From an uncultured Clostridia bacterium (GTDB lineage: Bacteria; Bacillota; Clostridia; Christensenellales; Borkfalkiaceae): 64,000 nucleotides of DNA. The stretch covers positions 13,930 through 77,929 of the forward strand of contig CAKQKE010000009.1 of the NCBI GenBank assembly GCA_934247935.1. Direction: 5' to 3'. Position 1 is the first letter of the stretch; the number at the start of each line of letters is the position of its first letter. The notes under the pieces are model-generated. The model was not told the origin of the DNA, searched no databases, and worked only from the letters and a program-made list of their open reading frames with translations. Position numbers and translations under genes: made by a program. Below, one piece after another: positions 28,101 through 36,195 of this stretch.

Positions 28101-29194
28101 CATATCTTAATATCGTGGTAGGCAACGTATACGACACGTGTTTTTCAACGCCCATGTCAATGTTCCGTCAGGACGGCGACAAATGGCGCACGTACAATTT
28201 AAAAACGTTGTTTTTCCGCAATATAAAGGGCGCATGGACAAGCGACGACAACAAAACGCTTATTAAAGTAAAAGAAACTTATAAAAAGCAACGCAGCATA
28301 AACGTAACAAGATATACTTATTGCGGTAAAGGCGCGTTTTATGACCAAACCGTTTATCCGCACGACGATACGGGCGTAAACGCACCCAGAAAAAGCGGTT
28401 CTCCCCTTAAAGACTGCGCAAAATACGGCGGGTATAAATCGCAAAAAACGGCTTATTTTGCGATTGTAGAATCGGAAGGTAAAAAGGGTAAAATTATAAA
28501 AACTATCGAGGCCGTGCCCGTGCTTGTCACTTATAATTTAAAAACCAACCCCAACGCCGTGCAAGAATATTTTGAATCTTATTTAATTAATCCAAAAATT
28601 CTTGTGCCGAAGTTAAAGATTAAGCAACTTATCAAGTACAACGGTATGCCTTGCTATATTGCGGGCACTACAGGTATTCAAATAATATTGCATAATGGTG
28701 TGCAAATGTTTACGGACGGAAAAACGGACGAGTACGTCAACGCGCTTTTACAGGTGGCGGAGATGAACAAAAATCAGCCGTGCGATAAAGAAACTTATCC
28801 TATAAAGACAAACCGCTTTAAAGAAGTCAAGTTGGAAGTAAACAAGCAAAACAACGTTGCTTTATACGACGAATTTATAAATAGATTATCAAGCGGGGTG
28901 TATGTTGGAATAAGCGCATTTTCGAGTTTCTTAGAAACGTTGCAAAAATTAAGAGAAAGATTTGTTAATTGTTCTACATTAAATCAATCGCTCGTGCTAT
29001 TGCAAGTTTTAAAATTCTTTAAATGTAATGCGGAGTTGTCTGACTTGTCATTAATTTTTGAAGAAACAGAAGATGGCAAAAAGAAGGGTAAAAGCATAGG
29101 TTTATTGCGTATAAACAAAGACATTACAAATGCCGAAGTCGTGCTTGTTCATCAATCGCCTTGCGGGCTTACTTTAAGAGAACAAAAGATATAA
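25169..29194 (+). CDS. cas9: Type II-A CRISPR effector nuclease Cas9
   Basis: The 1341-residue dual-RNA-guided DNA endonuclease has RuvC-I at D9 (GMDIGTNSVG), an Arg-rich bridge helix (about 50-75; RRNFRMARRRIVRRRERI), and RuvC-II at E760 (FIEVTRED). The HNH catalytic residue is H842 in YDVDHILPR, with NKVLV after it, and RuvC-III is HHAKDAY at 973-979 (D977). The spacing closely parallels S. pyogenes Cas9 (D10, E762, H840, D986). All catalytic residues are intact. The C-terminal PAM-interacting region cannot be assigned a PAM by eye. GGAGG lies 5 bp before the ATG; cas1 follows after 2 bp. Confidence 0.98.
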   Translation: MDKFYLGMDIGTNSVGMACTDEEYSLLRANGKDCWAVRLFDESETAVKRRNFRMARRRIVRRRERIKFLQGVFAPFIADETFFMRLNDSQYYPEDKNGLLNGNKNNLFADKGYTDKDFHKEYPTIFHLRKALMTQPTEDLRLYYLAIHHIIKYRGHFLFEGGMADIRDITKLIENLNAVCGDLFDEDAPNFDVNKSHEAKEILLTYGKDKPKRLENLFGITSQTGKEIIKGICGYTIKPEKLFAGNYQEEKSFSFKDLTDETFEAMRPAYADDFSLLESIRAIYNFVTFEKLLEGKEDISSAMIDLYEKHKADLRLLKNFVLNNATREEYNSLFKVLGKENNYAKYVGFTKKGGDKKKITPAKYDDFLAYLKKFINSLTQVNDEETKEKILSEIEAKTFLPKILHADNGLFPHQVNEDELNKILTNMVKIHPETECIKDKIKKIFLYRIPYFVGPLAGANGWAVRKAEGKITPWNFDEIIDKAQSNENFMRRMTNKCSYLYGEDVLPKASIIYQKYNVLNQINKLKINDEPISVALKQDIFNQLFLTKKKVTDNAIKDLLVRRGIISEEDKKTIIISGKDGQLNATMSSYLQLKDILGDFVDEDIQKEDSVCEKIILWHTLNTDKNIVVDLIERNFGKIPTIKDNLKQLKGLVFKDFGRLSKRFLTEMKGIDKTTGEFVSILDVLYETNENLNQILFDERYNFGDVIKEENGEKQSEIKYEDIEKLYVSPAVRRGIWQSLKMADEYIQAIGKTPDKIFIEVTREDGVKGDLGRKSSRQKQLSEKYKAIDNIELLTESLNSESDLRLRQERLYLYYRQLGKCMYSGEQIDLDSLNTNQYDVDHILPRTYIKDDSLDNKVLVKRSCNAIKTDRYPIPDEILGKDVKKHWELLHKKGLISDTTYNRLTRTKPLDEDDYNDFINRQKTITDQTAKAVAELLKQKYPDTKIVYSKAKNVSDFKSKVDLIKCRETNDLHHAKDAYLNIVVGNVYDTCFSTPMSMFRQDGDKWRTYNLKTLFFRNIKGAWTSDDNKTLIKVKETYKKQRSINVTRYTYCGKGAFYDQTVYPHDDTGVNAPRKSGSPLKDCAKYGGYKSQKTAYFAIVESEGKKGKIIKTIEAVPVLVTYNLKTNPNAVQEYFESYLINPKILVPKLKIKQLIKYNGMPCYIAGTTGIQIILHNGVQMFTDGKTDEYVNALLQVAEMNKNQPCDKETYPIKTNRFKEVKLEVNKQNNVALYDEFINRLSSGVYVGISAFSSFLETLQKLRERFVNCSTLNQSLVLLQVLKFFKCNAELSDLSLIFEETEDGKKKGKSIGLLRINKDITNAEVVLVHQSPCGLTLREQKI

Positions 29195-29196
29195 TT

Positions 29197-30078
29197 ATGG
29201 GTTTCAGGACGGTAATAGTAAATTCGCGCTGCAAATTGGAATTCCGTCTTAACTATTTAATAGTAAGGGGGGAAACCGAAAAGCGCATTTACGTCAACGA
29301 GATAAATACGCTTATCGTGCAAAGCACCGCCGTATCGCTTACGGCGGCGCTGATGTGCGAACTTTCAAAAAACAACGTTAAAGTAATATTTTGCGACGAA
29401 AAATGTAATCCGCAAACCGAATTAGTGCCGTATTACTGCGCGCACAACACTTCTAAACGCTACAAAATGCAACTTGCGTGGAAAGAAGAGGTAAAGGGCG
29501 AAGTCTGGAAAGTTATTGTAAAGCGCAAAATACAAAATCAAGCCAAAGTGCTTTTTTCAAACGGTTTTTTAAAAGAGAGTAAAATGCTTGACGAGTACGC
29601 CGCCGAGGTGGTAAGCGGAGACAAAACCAATAGAGAAGGGCACGCCGCCAAAGTGTATTTCAACTGCATGCTCCCCGGTGGGGTAAGCAGGCGTTCGGGC
29701 GGGTTTGTCAACGGTTGTCTCGATTACGGCTATGCCATAATTTTGTCTGCGATAAACAGAGAAATTGCGGCGAGCGGATATCTCACTCAACTCGGCATAA
29801 TGCACGACAACGAATTTAATCAGTTCAATTTATCGTGCGATTTAATCGAGCCGTTGCGCACGGTGGCGGACGAAACCGCCTTTTCCCTTGAAAATCAGGA
29901 CAAAGATTTTAAAAAGAAAATGGCAAACGTATTAAATTACAATTGCGTATTCGACGGCAAAAACACAACTTTGGACGTTGCAATAAGGTTGTATGTAAAA
30001 AGCGTTTTGTTTGCCATGGACGAAGCAAAGCCCGACGAAATAATATTTCCTTGCGATATTGCGGTGCAATATGAATAA
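29197..30078 (+). CDS. cas1: CRISPR integrase Cas1 (type II)
   Basis: The 293-residue protein starts at MGFRTVIVNSRCKLEFR, the standard type II Cas1 N-terminus; an in-frame extension inside cas9 is unlikely. The metal-binding residues are the Glu in REGHAAKVYF, the His in LTQLGIMHDNEFNQFNL and the Asp in LIEPLR context. With Cas2 and Csn2 it integrates new spacers at the leader end. It starts 2 bp after cas9. Confidence 0.96.
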   Translation: MGFRTVIVNSRCKLEFRLNYLIVRGETEKRIYVNEINTLIVQSTAVSLTAALMCELSKNNVKVIFCDEKCNPQTELVPYYCAHNTSKRYKMQLAWKEEVKGEVWKVIVKRKIQNQAKVLFSNGFLKESKMLDEYAAEVVSGDKTNREGHAAKVYFNCMLPGGVSRRSGGFVNGCLDYGYAIILSAINREIAASGYLTQLGIMHDNEFNQFNLSCDLIEPLRTVADETAFSLENQDKDFKKKMANVLNYNCVFDGKNTTLDVAIRLYVKSVLFAMDEAKPDEIIFPCDIAVQYE

Positions 30079-30391
30079 TAGATATATGAGACTGTTGTTA
30101 TTTTTCGATTTACCCATGGAAACGGCAAAACAAAGACACGATTATTCCGTTTTTCACAAGTATTTGATAAAAAACGGTTTTATAATGATGCAAAAATCGG
30201 TCTATTCAAAACTTGTCGTCAACAACGTGACGAGCGGGGCTGTTAAAGAAAAAATTTCAAAAAATATACCGCCCGACGGAATAATAGAATTGCTTGAAAT
30301 TACCGAAAATCAGTTTGCCCGCATCGATTATCTTGTGGGCGAAAAACAATCTTTAGTCGAAGAAAGTATGGATAGGTTGATTGAAGTATGA
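30071..30391 (+). CDS. cas2: CRISPR-associated protein Cas2
   Basis: The 106-residue ferredoxin-like fold has LLLFFDLPMET at the N-terminus, the usual Cas2 signature. It forms the central dimer of the Cas1-Cas2 integration complex. The ATG at 30071 overlaps the cas1 stop by 8 bp. A later ATG (30086, MRLLLFFD) is the alternative start. Confidence 0.95.
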   Translation: MNNRYMRLLLFFDLPMETAKQRHDYSVFHKYLIKNGFIMMQKSVYSKLVVNNVTSGAVKEKISKNIPPDGIIELLEITENQFARIDYLVGEKQSLVEESMDRLIEV

Positions 30392-31080
30392 TAAACGTAG
30401 TAAACGCAAAAATAGAAACGCCCATAAACTTGACAAACGAAAAGCCGTCTTTATTAATTGTGGAAAACCCGCACGAATATTTTAATTTTGTCGTGCAAAT
30501 GCTTAAAGCAATGCAAGGGGAGATGAGTGAATTTACTTTTTGGGAGGGGCAAACCGCGCTTTCTCCTTTGAAGTGCGGAGAAATTATACAAAGTTGTTTT
30601 TCGTTTGATTTTACCGATAAAAAAATTGTAAATTTGCTATATAAAAAACTTCAGTCAAACTTTCAGGAGGGCGAATTTATTTTACAACTCAACAAAATCA
30701 ATTCGCTTTTAAGCATTTTTTTGCAAGACCTTTGCCAAACGGTTGATTTTGCCATAGATTTCAGCGAAACTACCGTTGAAGATATTTTAAAAACGTGTTC
30801 GGTAAAGCCCGCATGCAATTACGACGGTTTGCTTGAAAAAATAATTTGTTACGTCAATATGTTTATTCAATTAAAAAACGTAAAGTTTTTCGTCTTCGTG
30901 GGACTTAAAGACGTTTTGTCCGATGAAGACCTTGAAGAGTTGTATAAACATTGCGAATTGCAAAAGGTAAGTCTGCTTTTAATCGAAAGCGGTAAAAAAC
31001 GCCCGCTGCTATGCAGGGAACAAGCAATAATTATTACAGAAGATTTATGCGAAATACTTGAAAACTACACTGAAATATAG
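30388..31080 (+). CDS. csn2: Type II-A adaptation protein Csn2
   Basis: The 230-residue protein is positioned and sized as Csn2: it lies after cas2 and before the array, and overlaps the cas2 stop by 4 bp. Recognisable features are the N-terminal beta-sheet with NEKPSLLIVENPHEYFNFV and FFVFVGLKDVLSDEDLEELY. Csn2 forms a tetrameric ring that binds double-stranded DNA ends during spacer acquisition. Its presence defines subtype II-A. The array promoter -35 lies inside its last codons. Confidence 0.93.
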   Translation: MINVVNAKIETPINLTNEKPSLLIVENPHEYFNFVVQMLKAMQGEMSEFTFWEGQTALSPLKCGEIIQSCFSFDFTDKKIVNLLYKKLQSNFQEGEFILQLNKINSLLSIFLQDLCQTVDFAIDFSETTVEDILKTCSVKPACNYDGLLEKIICYVNMFIQLKNVKFFVFVGLKDVLSDEDLEELYKHCELQKVSLLLIESGKKRPLLCREQAIIITEDLCEILENYTEI

Positions 31081-31154
31081 TATACTTAAAGCGTAGAAAG
31101 GTTTGTTTTACAAAATAACCGTACGGCGGTACGCGCTTTTATCCTTATTTTGAG
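31058..31154 (+). promoter_or_regulatory. CRISPR array promoter and leader
   Basis: TTGAAA (31058-31063), 17 bp, TATACT (31081-31086) gives a start near 31093 and a leader RNA of about 60 nt. The leader end adjoining the first repeat is CCTTATTTTGAG. TTACAAAATAAC at 31108-31119 is the exact reverse complement of repeat bases 14-25. Confidence 0.75.
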
Positions 31155-32312
31155 GTTTGAGAGCCTTGTTATTTTGTAATACTCTAAAACCAAATAACGT
31201 TCACGCTCATCTCTGTAAGAGTTTGAGAGCCTTGTTATTTTGTAATACTCTAAAACTATCATTTAGGCGACAATTATTCGAATGCTGTTTGAGAGCCTTG
31301 TTATTTTGTAATACTCTAAAACGACAAGATTTATTATAAAGGTGTTTATATAGTTTGAGAGCCTTGTTATTTTGTAATACTCTAAAACTATCAGACGCGC
31401 GGAGCAAGGACGCGCGAGGTTTGAGAGCCTTGTTATTTTGTAATACTCTAAAACATTGCCAAACGCGCTTTTATGTCGTCGATAGTTTGAGAGCCTTGTT
31501 ATTTTGTAATACTCTAAAACTCGGGTAAAACGATTATTTCGGCGGGTATAGTTTGAGAGCCTTGTTATTTTGTAATACTCTAAAACCGTTCGGCAAACAG
31601 GTTGAAGAATGGAAGCGTTTGAGAGCCTTGTTATTTTGTAATACTCTAAAACACATACGGTGGTACGGGTGAAGTTTACGAGGTTTGAGAGCCTTGTTAT
31701 TTTGTAATACTCTAAAACGATGGAATACTTCGTATTTTCGTTATAGAGGTTTGAGAGCCTTGTTATTTTGTAATACTCTAAAACATTAAGCAAGAAGTTT
31801 AATCGTAAAACGTTGTTTGAGAGCCTTGTTATTTTGTAATACTCTAAAACTACTGATACTCATTATATGGCTTATCCTATGTTTGAGAGCCTTGTTATTT
31901 TGTAATACTCTAAAACAGACTCTAACGCCCGAGGACTTTTGATTATGTTTGAGAGCCTTGTTATTTTGTAATACTCTAAAACGAAAATGCAATCGGCATG
32001 CCGAACGTAGCAGTTTGAGAGCCTTGTTATTTTGTAATACTCTAAAACAATTCAAAAAAGTAAGTAAAAAGGCCGGTGGTTTGAGAGCCTTGTTATTTTG
32101 TAATACTCTAAAACATCAGAACAAAAATAAATTGTAAATCTTCAGTTTGAGAGCCTTGTTATTTTGTAATACTCTAAAACTCAAGTCTCGAATGTCCGAG
32201 CCAACGTTGTGTTTGAGAGCCTTGTTATTTTGTAATACTCTAAAACTTATGCTTTTGCTGTTGAATATATCCTTGAGTTTGAGAGCCTTGTTATTTTGTA
32301 ATACTCTAAAAC
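31155..32312 (+). CRISPR. Type II-A CRISPR array: 18 repeats, 17 spacers
   Basis: The 36-bp repeats begin GTTTGAGAGCCTTG and end AATACTCTAAAAC. They start at 31155 and recur every 66 bp to 32277, so every spacer is exactly 30 bp. I see no sequence difference between repeats, including the last one. The orientation (GTTT at the 5' side) and the tracrRNA anti-repeat show transcription on the plus strand. Spacers look unrelated to each other; I saw no match to other parts of this window. Confidence 0.98.
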
Positions 32313-32335
32313 AAAATATAATAAATTTAATATTC

Positions 32336-32392
32336 AGAGATTTTATCCGAGCAATATAAAGTCTGCTTTTATATTGCTCGGATAAAATCTCT
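32336..32392. terminator. Perfect 25-bp hairpin just after the array
   Basis: AGAGATTTTATCCGAGCAAT and the following bases to 32360 are fully complementary to 32368-32392, with a 7-base loop. It lies 23 bp after the last repeat. It could terminate the pre-crRNA, though no T-run follows. Confidence 0.6.
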
Positions 32393-32430
32393 CGGGTTAT
32401 ATAGAAAACACGGCGCAGGAAATAAAATTA

Positions 32431-33085
32431 ATATAAACTATAAGAAGTAAATCTTTTGACTAAAGTCAAAATCTTTCAAGTCCTTGCGGACTTACGCAAA
32501 AATAAAATATTTTTGCACTTCTATGTATGTAAAAACATCAGTTTTGCTTGAAAATACGCTCGCTGTTTCTCGCGTGCTTTCAGACAAAACTTCAGATATT
32601 ATAAACTATAAGAAGTAAATCTTTTGACTAAAGTCAAAATCTTTCAAGTCCTTGCGGACTTATGCAAACCGCAAGGTAAATTAAAAATTTCCCTTGCAAC
32701 TCAAATTGTAAAATGCGAAATTGTAAACCCTTGCAAGCAAGTTTCCAATTTGAAAAATTATTTTATTACTTATATTATAATTTTCGTTTATAAAATTTAT
32801 CTTCGTTAAATTTTACGTTTGCTTACGCAAACCGCAAGGAAAATTAGAAATTTCCCTTGCAACTCAAATTGCAATATGCGAAATCGTAAACCCTTGCAAG
32901 CAAGTTTCCAATTTGAAAAATAATTTTATTACTTATATTATAATTTTCGTTTATAAAATTTATCTTCGTTAAATTTTACGTTTGCTTACGCAAACCGCAA
33001 GGAAAATTAAAAATTTCCCTTGCAACTCAAATTGTAAAATGCGAAATTGTAAACCCTTGCAAGCAAGTTTCCAATTTCTTATATT
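32431..33085. repeat. Cluster of AT-rich direct repeats downstream of the CRISPR array
   Basis: A unit of about 63 bp (TATAAACTATAAGAAGTAAA onward) occurs at about 32435 and 32599. A second unit of about 162 bp (CAAACCGCAAGG, TTTCCCTTGCAACTCAAATT, CCCTTGCAAGCAAG, TATTATAATTTTCGT) occurs at about 32665, 32827 and 32989, the last one shortened. CTTGCAAGCAAG and TATTATAATTTTCG are reverse complements of motifs in the 16.9-kb tandem repeat. No coding potential. Confidence 0.75.
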
Positions 33086-33188
33086 ATAAAATAGTGGAGA
33101 TTCCGCTCGTCTAAAGATAATTTTATTTGCGTTACGGTTTCAAAATATTATAAAAATCCGCAGAGCATATTTTTAAAAGAGGTAAAAA

Positions 33189-34355
33189 ATGAAAGTTACA
33201 AAAGATATTTTATTCATCGGCGTCAACGACCATAAAATCGATTTGTTTGAAGGGCAGTACCCCGTAAAAAACGGTATGTCTTACAATTCGTACGTCATTA
33301 AAGACGAAAAAATCGCCGTTATGGATACGGTTGACCAAAATTTTACTCAAGAATGGCTGGATAATTTGCAAAATGCATTAAACGGTCGCGAACCGGATTA
33401 TCTTATCGTTCAGCACATGGAGCCGGACCACTCGGCAAACGTGGACGTTTTTATGAATCTTTATAAAAAAACGGTCATAGTTTCTTCTTCAAAGTCTTTT
33501 CAAATGTTGAAAAACTATTTCGGTCACGAATACGAGGACAGAAGAGTAGTTGTCGGCGAGGGGAGCGTTCTTTCTTTAGGTAAACACAATCTTAAATTTA
33601 TTGCCGCGCCCATGGTGCATTGGCCGGAAGTTATCGTCACTTACGACGAAACGGAAAAAGTATTGTTTTCGGCGGACGCGTTCGGCAAGTTCGGCGCACT
33701 AGATAATGGCGAAACAAACGAAGATTGGGTTGACGAAGCTCGCCGTTATTATATAGGAATAGTGGGTAAGTACGGCGCGCAAGTGCAATCGCTTTTAAAA
33801 AAGACGGCGGCTTTGGATATACAAAAAATTTGTCCTTTGCACGGACCGATGCTTGATGAAAACCTTGAATATTATTTAAATTTATATCAGATATGGTCTT
33901 CTTATGCGCAAGAAAAAGAGGGCGTGGCGATATTCTATACTTCCGTTTACGGGCATACGAAAAAGGCCGTCGAAAAACTTGTCAAACTTTTAAAAGATAA
34001 AAATTGTCCCGAGGTCAAGGTCTACGACCTCGCCCGCACGGATATGTCTCAAGCGGTTGCCGACGCATTCAGTTACGGCAAAATCGTGCTTGCGACAACC
34101 ACTTACAATGCGGATATTTTTCCGCATATGAAGGAATTTATCAATCACCTTACCGAGCGCAACTTCCAGAATAAAACTGTCGGATTTATTGAAAACGGCA
34201 CTTGGGTACCCATGGCGGCAAAAATTATGAAAACTATGCTCGAAGGTTGTAAAAATCTTACGTTTACTCAAAACAACGTAAAAATAGTTTCTGCCGTAAA
34301 CGGTGAAAACATTGCCGAACTTGAAAGTTTGGCTGCCGAATTGTGCAACGGATAA
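33189..34355 (+). CDS. FprA-type flavodiiron protein (oxygen or NO reductase)
   Basis: The 388-residue protein has a metallo-beta-lactamase-like domain with di-iron ligands H76, E78, D80, H81 (HMEPDH), H144 (PMVHWPE), D163 (SADAFG) and H218 (PLHGP), and from about residue 245 an FMN-binding flavodoxin domain (VAIFYTSVYGHTKKAVEKL). It reduces oxygen to water, or NO to N2O, in the cytoplasm of anaerobes. The neighbouring superoxide reductase gene supports an oxidative-stress role. Confidence 0.95.
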   Translation: MKVTKDILFIGVNDHKIDLFEGQYPVKNGMSYNSYVIKDEKIAVMDTVDQNFTQEWLDNLQNALNGREPDYLIVQHMEPDHSANVDVFMNLYKKTVIVSSSKSFQMLKNYFGHEYEDRRVVVGEGSVLSLGKHNLKFIAAPMVHWPEVIVTYDETEKVLFSADAFGKFGALDNGETNEDWVDEARRYYIGIVGKYGAQVQSLLKKTAALDIQKICPLHGPMLDENLEYYLNLYQIWSSYAQEKEGVAIFYTSVYGHTKKAVEKLVKLLKDKNCPEVKVYDLARTDMSQAVADAFSYGKIVLATTTYNADIFPHMKEFINHLTERNFQNKTVGFIENGTWVPMAAKIMKTMLEGCKNLTFTQNNVKIVSAVNGENIAELESLAAELCNG

Positions 34356-34396
34356 TTTGCGCGCCATTTGATGTTTACGAGAGTATAAAAAGTCAT

Positions 34397-34425
34397 CTTT
34401 ACGGCATACGTTTGCGGTAAAATTG
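34397..34425. repeat. Dispersed palindrome, copy 5
   Basis: TTTACGGCATACGTTTGCGG followed by TAAAA, 3' of the flavodiiron gene. Confidence 0.45.
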
Positions 34426-34529
34426 ACAATAACGCATAGATTTTTGGCGGCGAAATAAAAACGAGACGCCGATAAAATGCGTTTTTAATAAAAAATAAAA
34501 TAAAACATTAAACACAGGAGGAAATTAAA

Positions 34530-34904
34530 ATGGAAATGAAATTTTACAAATGCGCTCATTGCGGTAAAATCGTCGCAGTGGTAAAAGAAACGGGAGTCCC
34601 CGTATTTTGTTGCGGAGAAGAAATGAAAGAAATCGTGCCCGGCACGGTGGACGCTTCAAAAGAAAAGCACGTACCCGTATATACCGTCGAAAATAATTTA
34701 GTAAAAGTAAAGGTCGGCGAACTTGCTCACCCTATGACCGAAGAGCACCACATCGCGTGGGTTTCGCTTAAAACCAAAGAGGGGAACCAACGCAAGAGTA
34801 TTCCCGTTAATAAGCCCGCCGAAGTTTGTTTTGCGATTTGCGACGGCGACGAGGTGGAAGAGGTTTATGCTTATTGCAACCTTCACGGTTTGTGGAAAGC
34901 GTAA
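34530..34904 (+). CDS. dfx: Desulfoferrodoxin (superoxide reductase)
   Basis: The 124-residue protein has an N-terminal rubredoxin-like Fe site C8, C11, C27, C28 and a C-terminal superoxide-reductase site with H47 (HVPVY), H67, H73 or H74 (HPMTEEHHI), C116 and H119 (CNLHG). It reduces superoxide to peroxide without releasing oxygen. AGGAGG lies 8 bp before the ATG. Confidence 0.95.
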   Translation: MEMKFYKCAHCGKIVAVVKETGVPVFCCGEEMKEIVPGTVDASKEKHVPVYTVENNLVKVKVGELAHPMTEEHHIAWVSLKTKEGNQRKSIPVNKPAEVCFAICDGDEVEEVYAYCNLHGLWKA

Positions 34905-35105
34905 AATTATTTCAAACTTTTAATAATAAAATTTTGAGACAACACACTTTAAATAGAAAAGTAAAGCGTTGAGAAGTGTGTTTCGCAATTTTACAAAATT
35001 ACAGTAAAATTCAAAACAGTTAAAACTTTGCTGTAAAAAGCGTATTGATTAATGGCGTTAAGAATTTTAAATAAATAAAGTCAAAATCATATTCTTTTTA
35101 AAACA

Positions 35106-35134
35106 TTGACATTTCACTGTTTAAGCGGTATAAT
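35106..35134 (+). promoter_or_regulatory. Consensus promoter before the YczE-like gene
   Basis: TTGACA (35106-35111), 17 bp, TATAAT (35129-35134). The start codon is 128 bp downstream of the -10. Confidence 0.8.
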
Positions 35135-35186
35135 AAACATACAAAATAAGTATGGATTTTTTTTGAGATATAAACTTGTTTTTCGC

Positions 35187-35222
35187 CATGCACCTATATC
35201 CGGTGTATGGCATTTTTTTATT
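35187..35222 (+). terminator. Leader terminator (probable attenuator)
   Basis: GCCATGCACC and GGTGTATGGC form a 10-bp stem with one G-U pair, followed by ATTTTTTTA, all upstream of the coding region. GTATGG at about 35152-35157 can pair with the CCATGC of the 5' arm and would act as antiterminator. Confidence 0.6.
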
Positions 35223-35261
35223 GCTTTAACGGTAAATTATAAGGAAAAAGTATTAAAAATT

Positions 35262-35984
35262 ATGAAAAAAATTAAAATGTCGAGTGAAATTACTTATCTT
35301 TTCGCAATCGTTTTGCTGTCGCTTGCGGTTGCAATGCTTACCGCCGCCGATTTTGGGATTTCGATGATAGTCGCGCCGGCATATTTGTTAAGTTTAAAAA
35401 TGCAATCTTTAAGTTTCGGTCAAGCCGAATACATAATTCAAGCGGGCGTGTTTATTGTGCTTTGCTTCGTTTTAAGAAAATTTAAGTTTGTTTACTTGTT
35501 TTCTTTCGGAACTTGTCTCATTTATGGATTTGTACTTGATTTATGGAGAAAAATCCCGTTTTTCAATCCTTATATAACGCCGCCGGGGAGCATGGATTTA
35601 TGGCTGAGAATAACTATGTTTGTCGTGGGGGTTGTTTTGACTTCGTTTTCGGTGGCGTTGTTTTTCAAAACTTATCTATATCCGCAAGTGTATGATTTTT
35701 TTGTAAAAGCGGTTTCGTCGAGATACAATATAAAATTGCCCGTGCTTAAAACTGTAGTAGATTTATCATGTCTTACCGCAAGTTTTATTATGACGCTTGC
35801 GTTTTTCGGAAATATCACTGGCATAGGTTGGGGGACTTTAGTTATGGCTGTTTTAAACGGAACGATAATAGGTTTATTTTCAAAAATGCTCGACAAAATT
35901 TTCAACTTTCAACCGACTTTTAACAGATTTGCCGCGTTGTTTGTATTGCAATCGATAAATAAAAAGACGGAATTTAAAGAATAA
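35262..35984 (+). CDS. YczE/YitT-like integral membrane protein (DUF6198 type)
   Basis: The 240-residue protein has five or six hydrophobic segments. FGISMIVAPAYLLSLK, SFGTCLIYGFVLDLW and GNITGIGWGTLVMAVLNG are typical of the YczE-like group, whose function is unknown. The reading frame is open further upstream, but the ATG at 35262 starts the conserved part. AAGGA is 15 bp away, so initiation may be inefficient or regulated. The leader terminator suggests control by a small molecule or by translation. Confidence 0.75.
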   Translation: MKKIKMSSEITYLFAIVLLSLAVAMLTAADFGISMIVAPAYLLSLKMQSLSFGQAEYIIQAGVFIVLCFVLRKFKFVYLFSFGTCLIYGFVLDLWRKIPFFNPYITPPGSMDLWLRITMFVVGVVLTSFSVALFFKTYLYPQVYDFFVKAVSSRYNIKLPVLKTVVDLSCLTASFIMTLAFFGNITGIGWGTLVMAVLNGTIIGLFSKMLDKIFNFQPTFNRFAALFVLQSINKKTEFKE

Positions 35985-36195
35985 AATGCCGAAACATATG
36001 ACAAAATTATACAAAAATTAATTATTTTGACCGCATAAACGTTTTACCCAAAGCCATAAAGTCGCAACCAAAAGCAAAAAGATGACCCCCTCTGAAAGTT
36101 AAACATAAATAATTCATAACACGCAAAAGCACTTAAAATCAAGAAAAACAGTTTGACTTGAGGTATACTGTACTCACAGAAAAGGGAGCAAAAAA

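Noticed and set aside
31191..32276. Self-targeting spacers
   Set aside because: I compared the spacers by eye with the rest of the window and saw no match. A database search would be needed to assign targets.
31157..32359. Open frames running through the CRISPR array on both strands
   Set aside because: They arise because the 66-bp period is a multiple of three; the translated repeats are just the CRISPR repeat.
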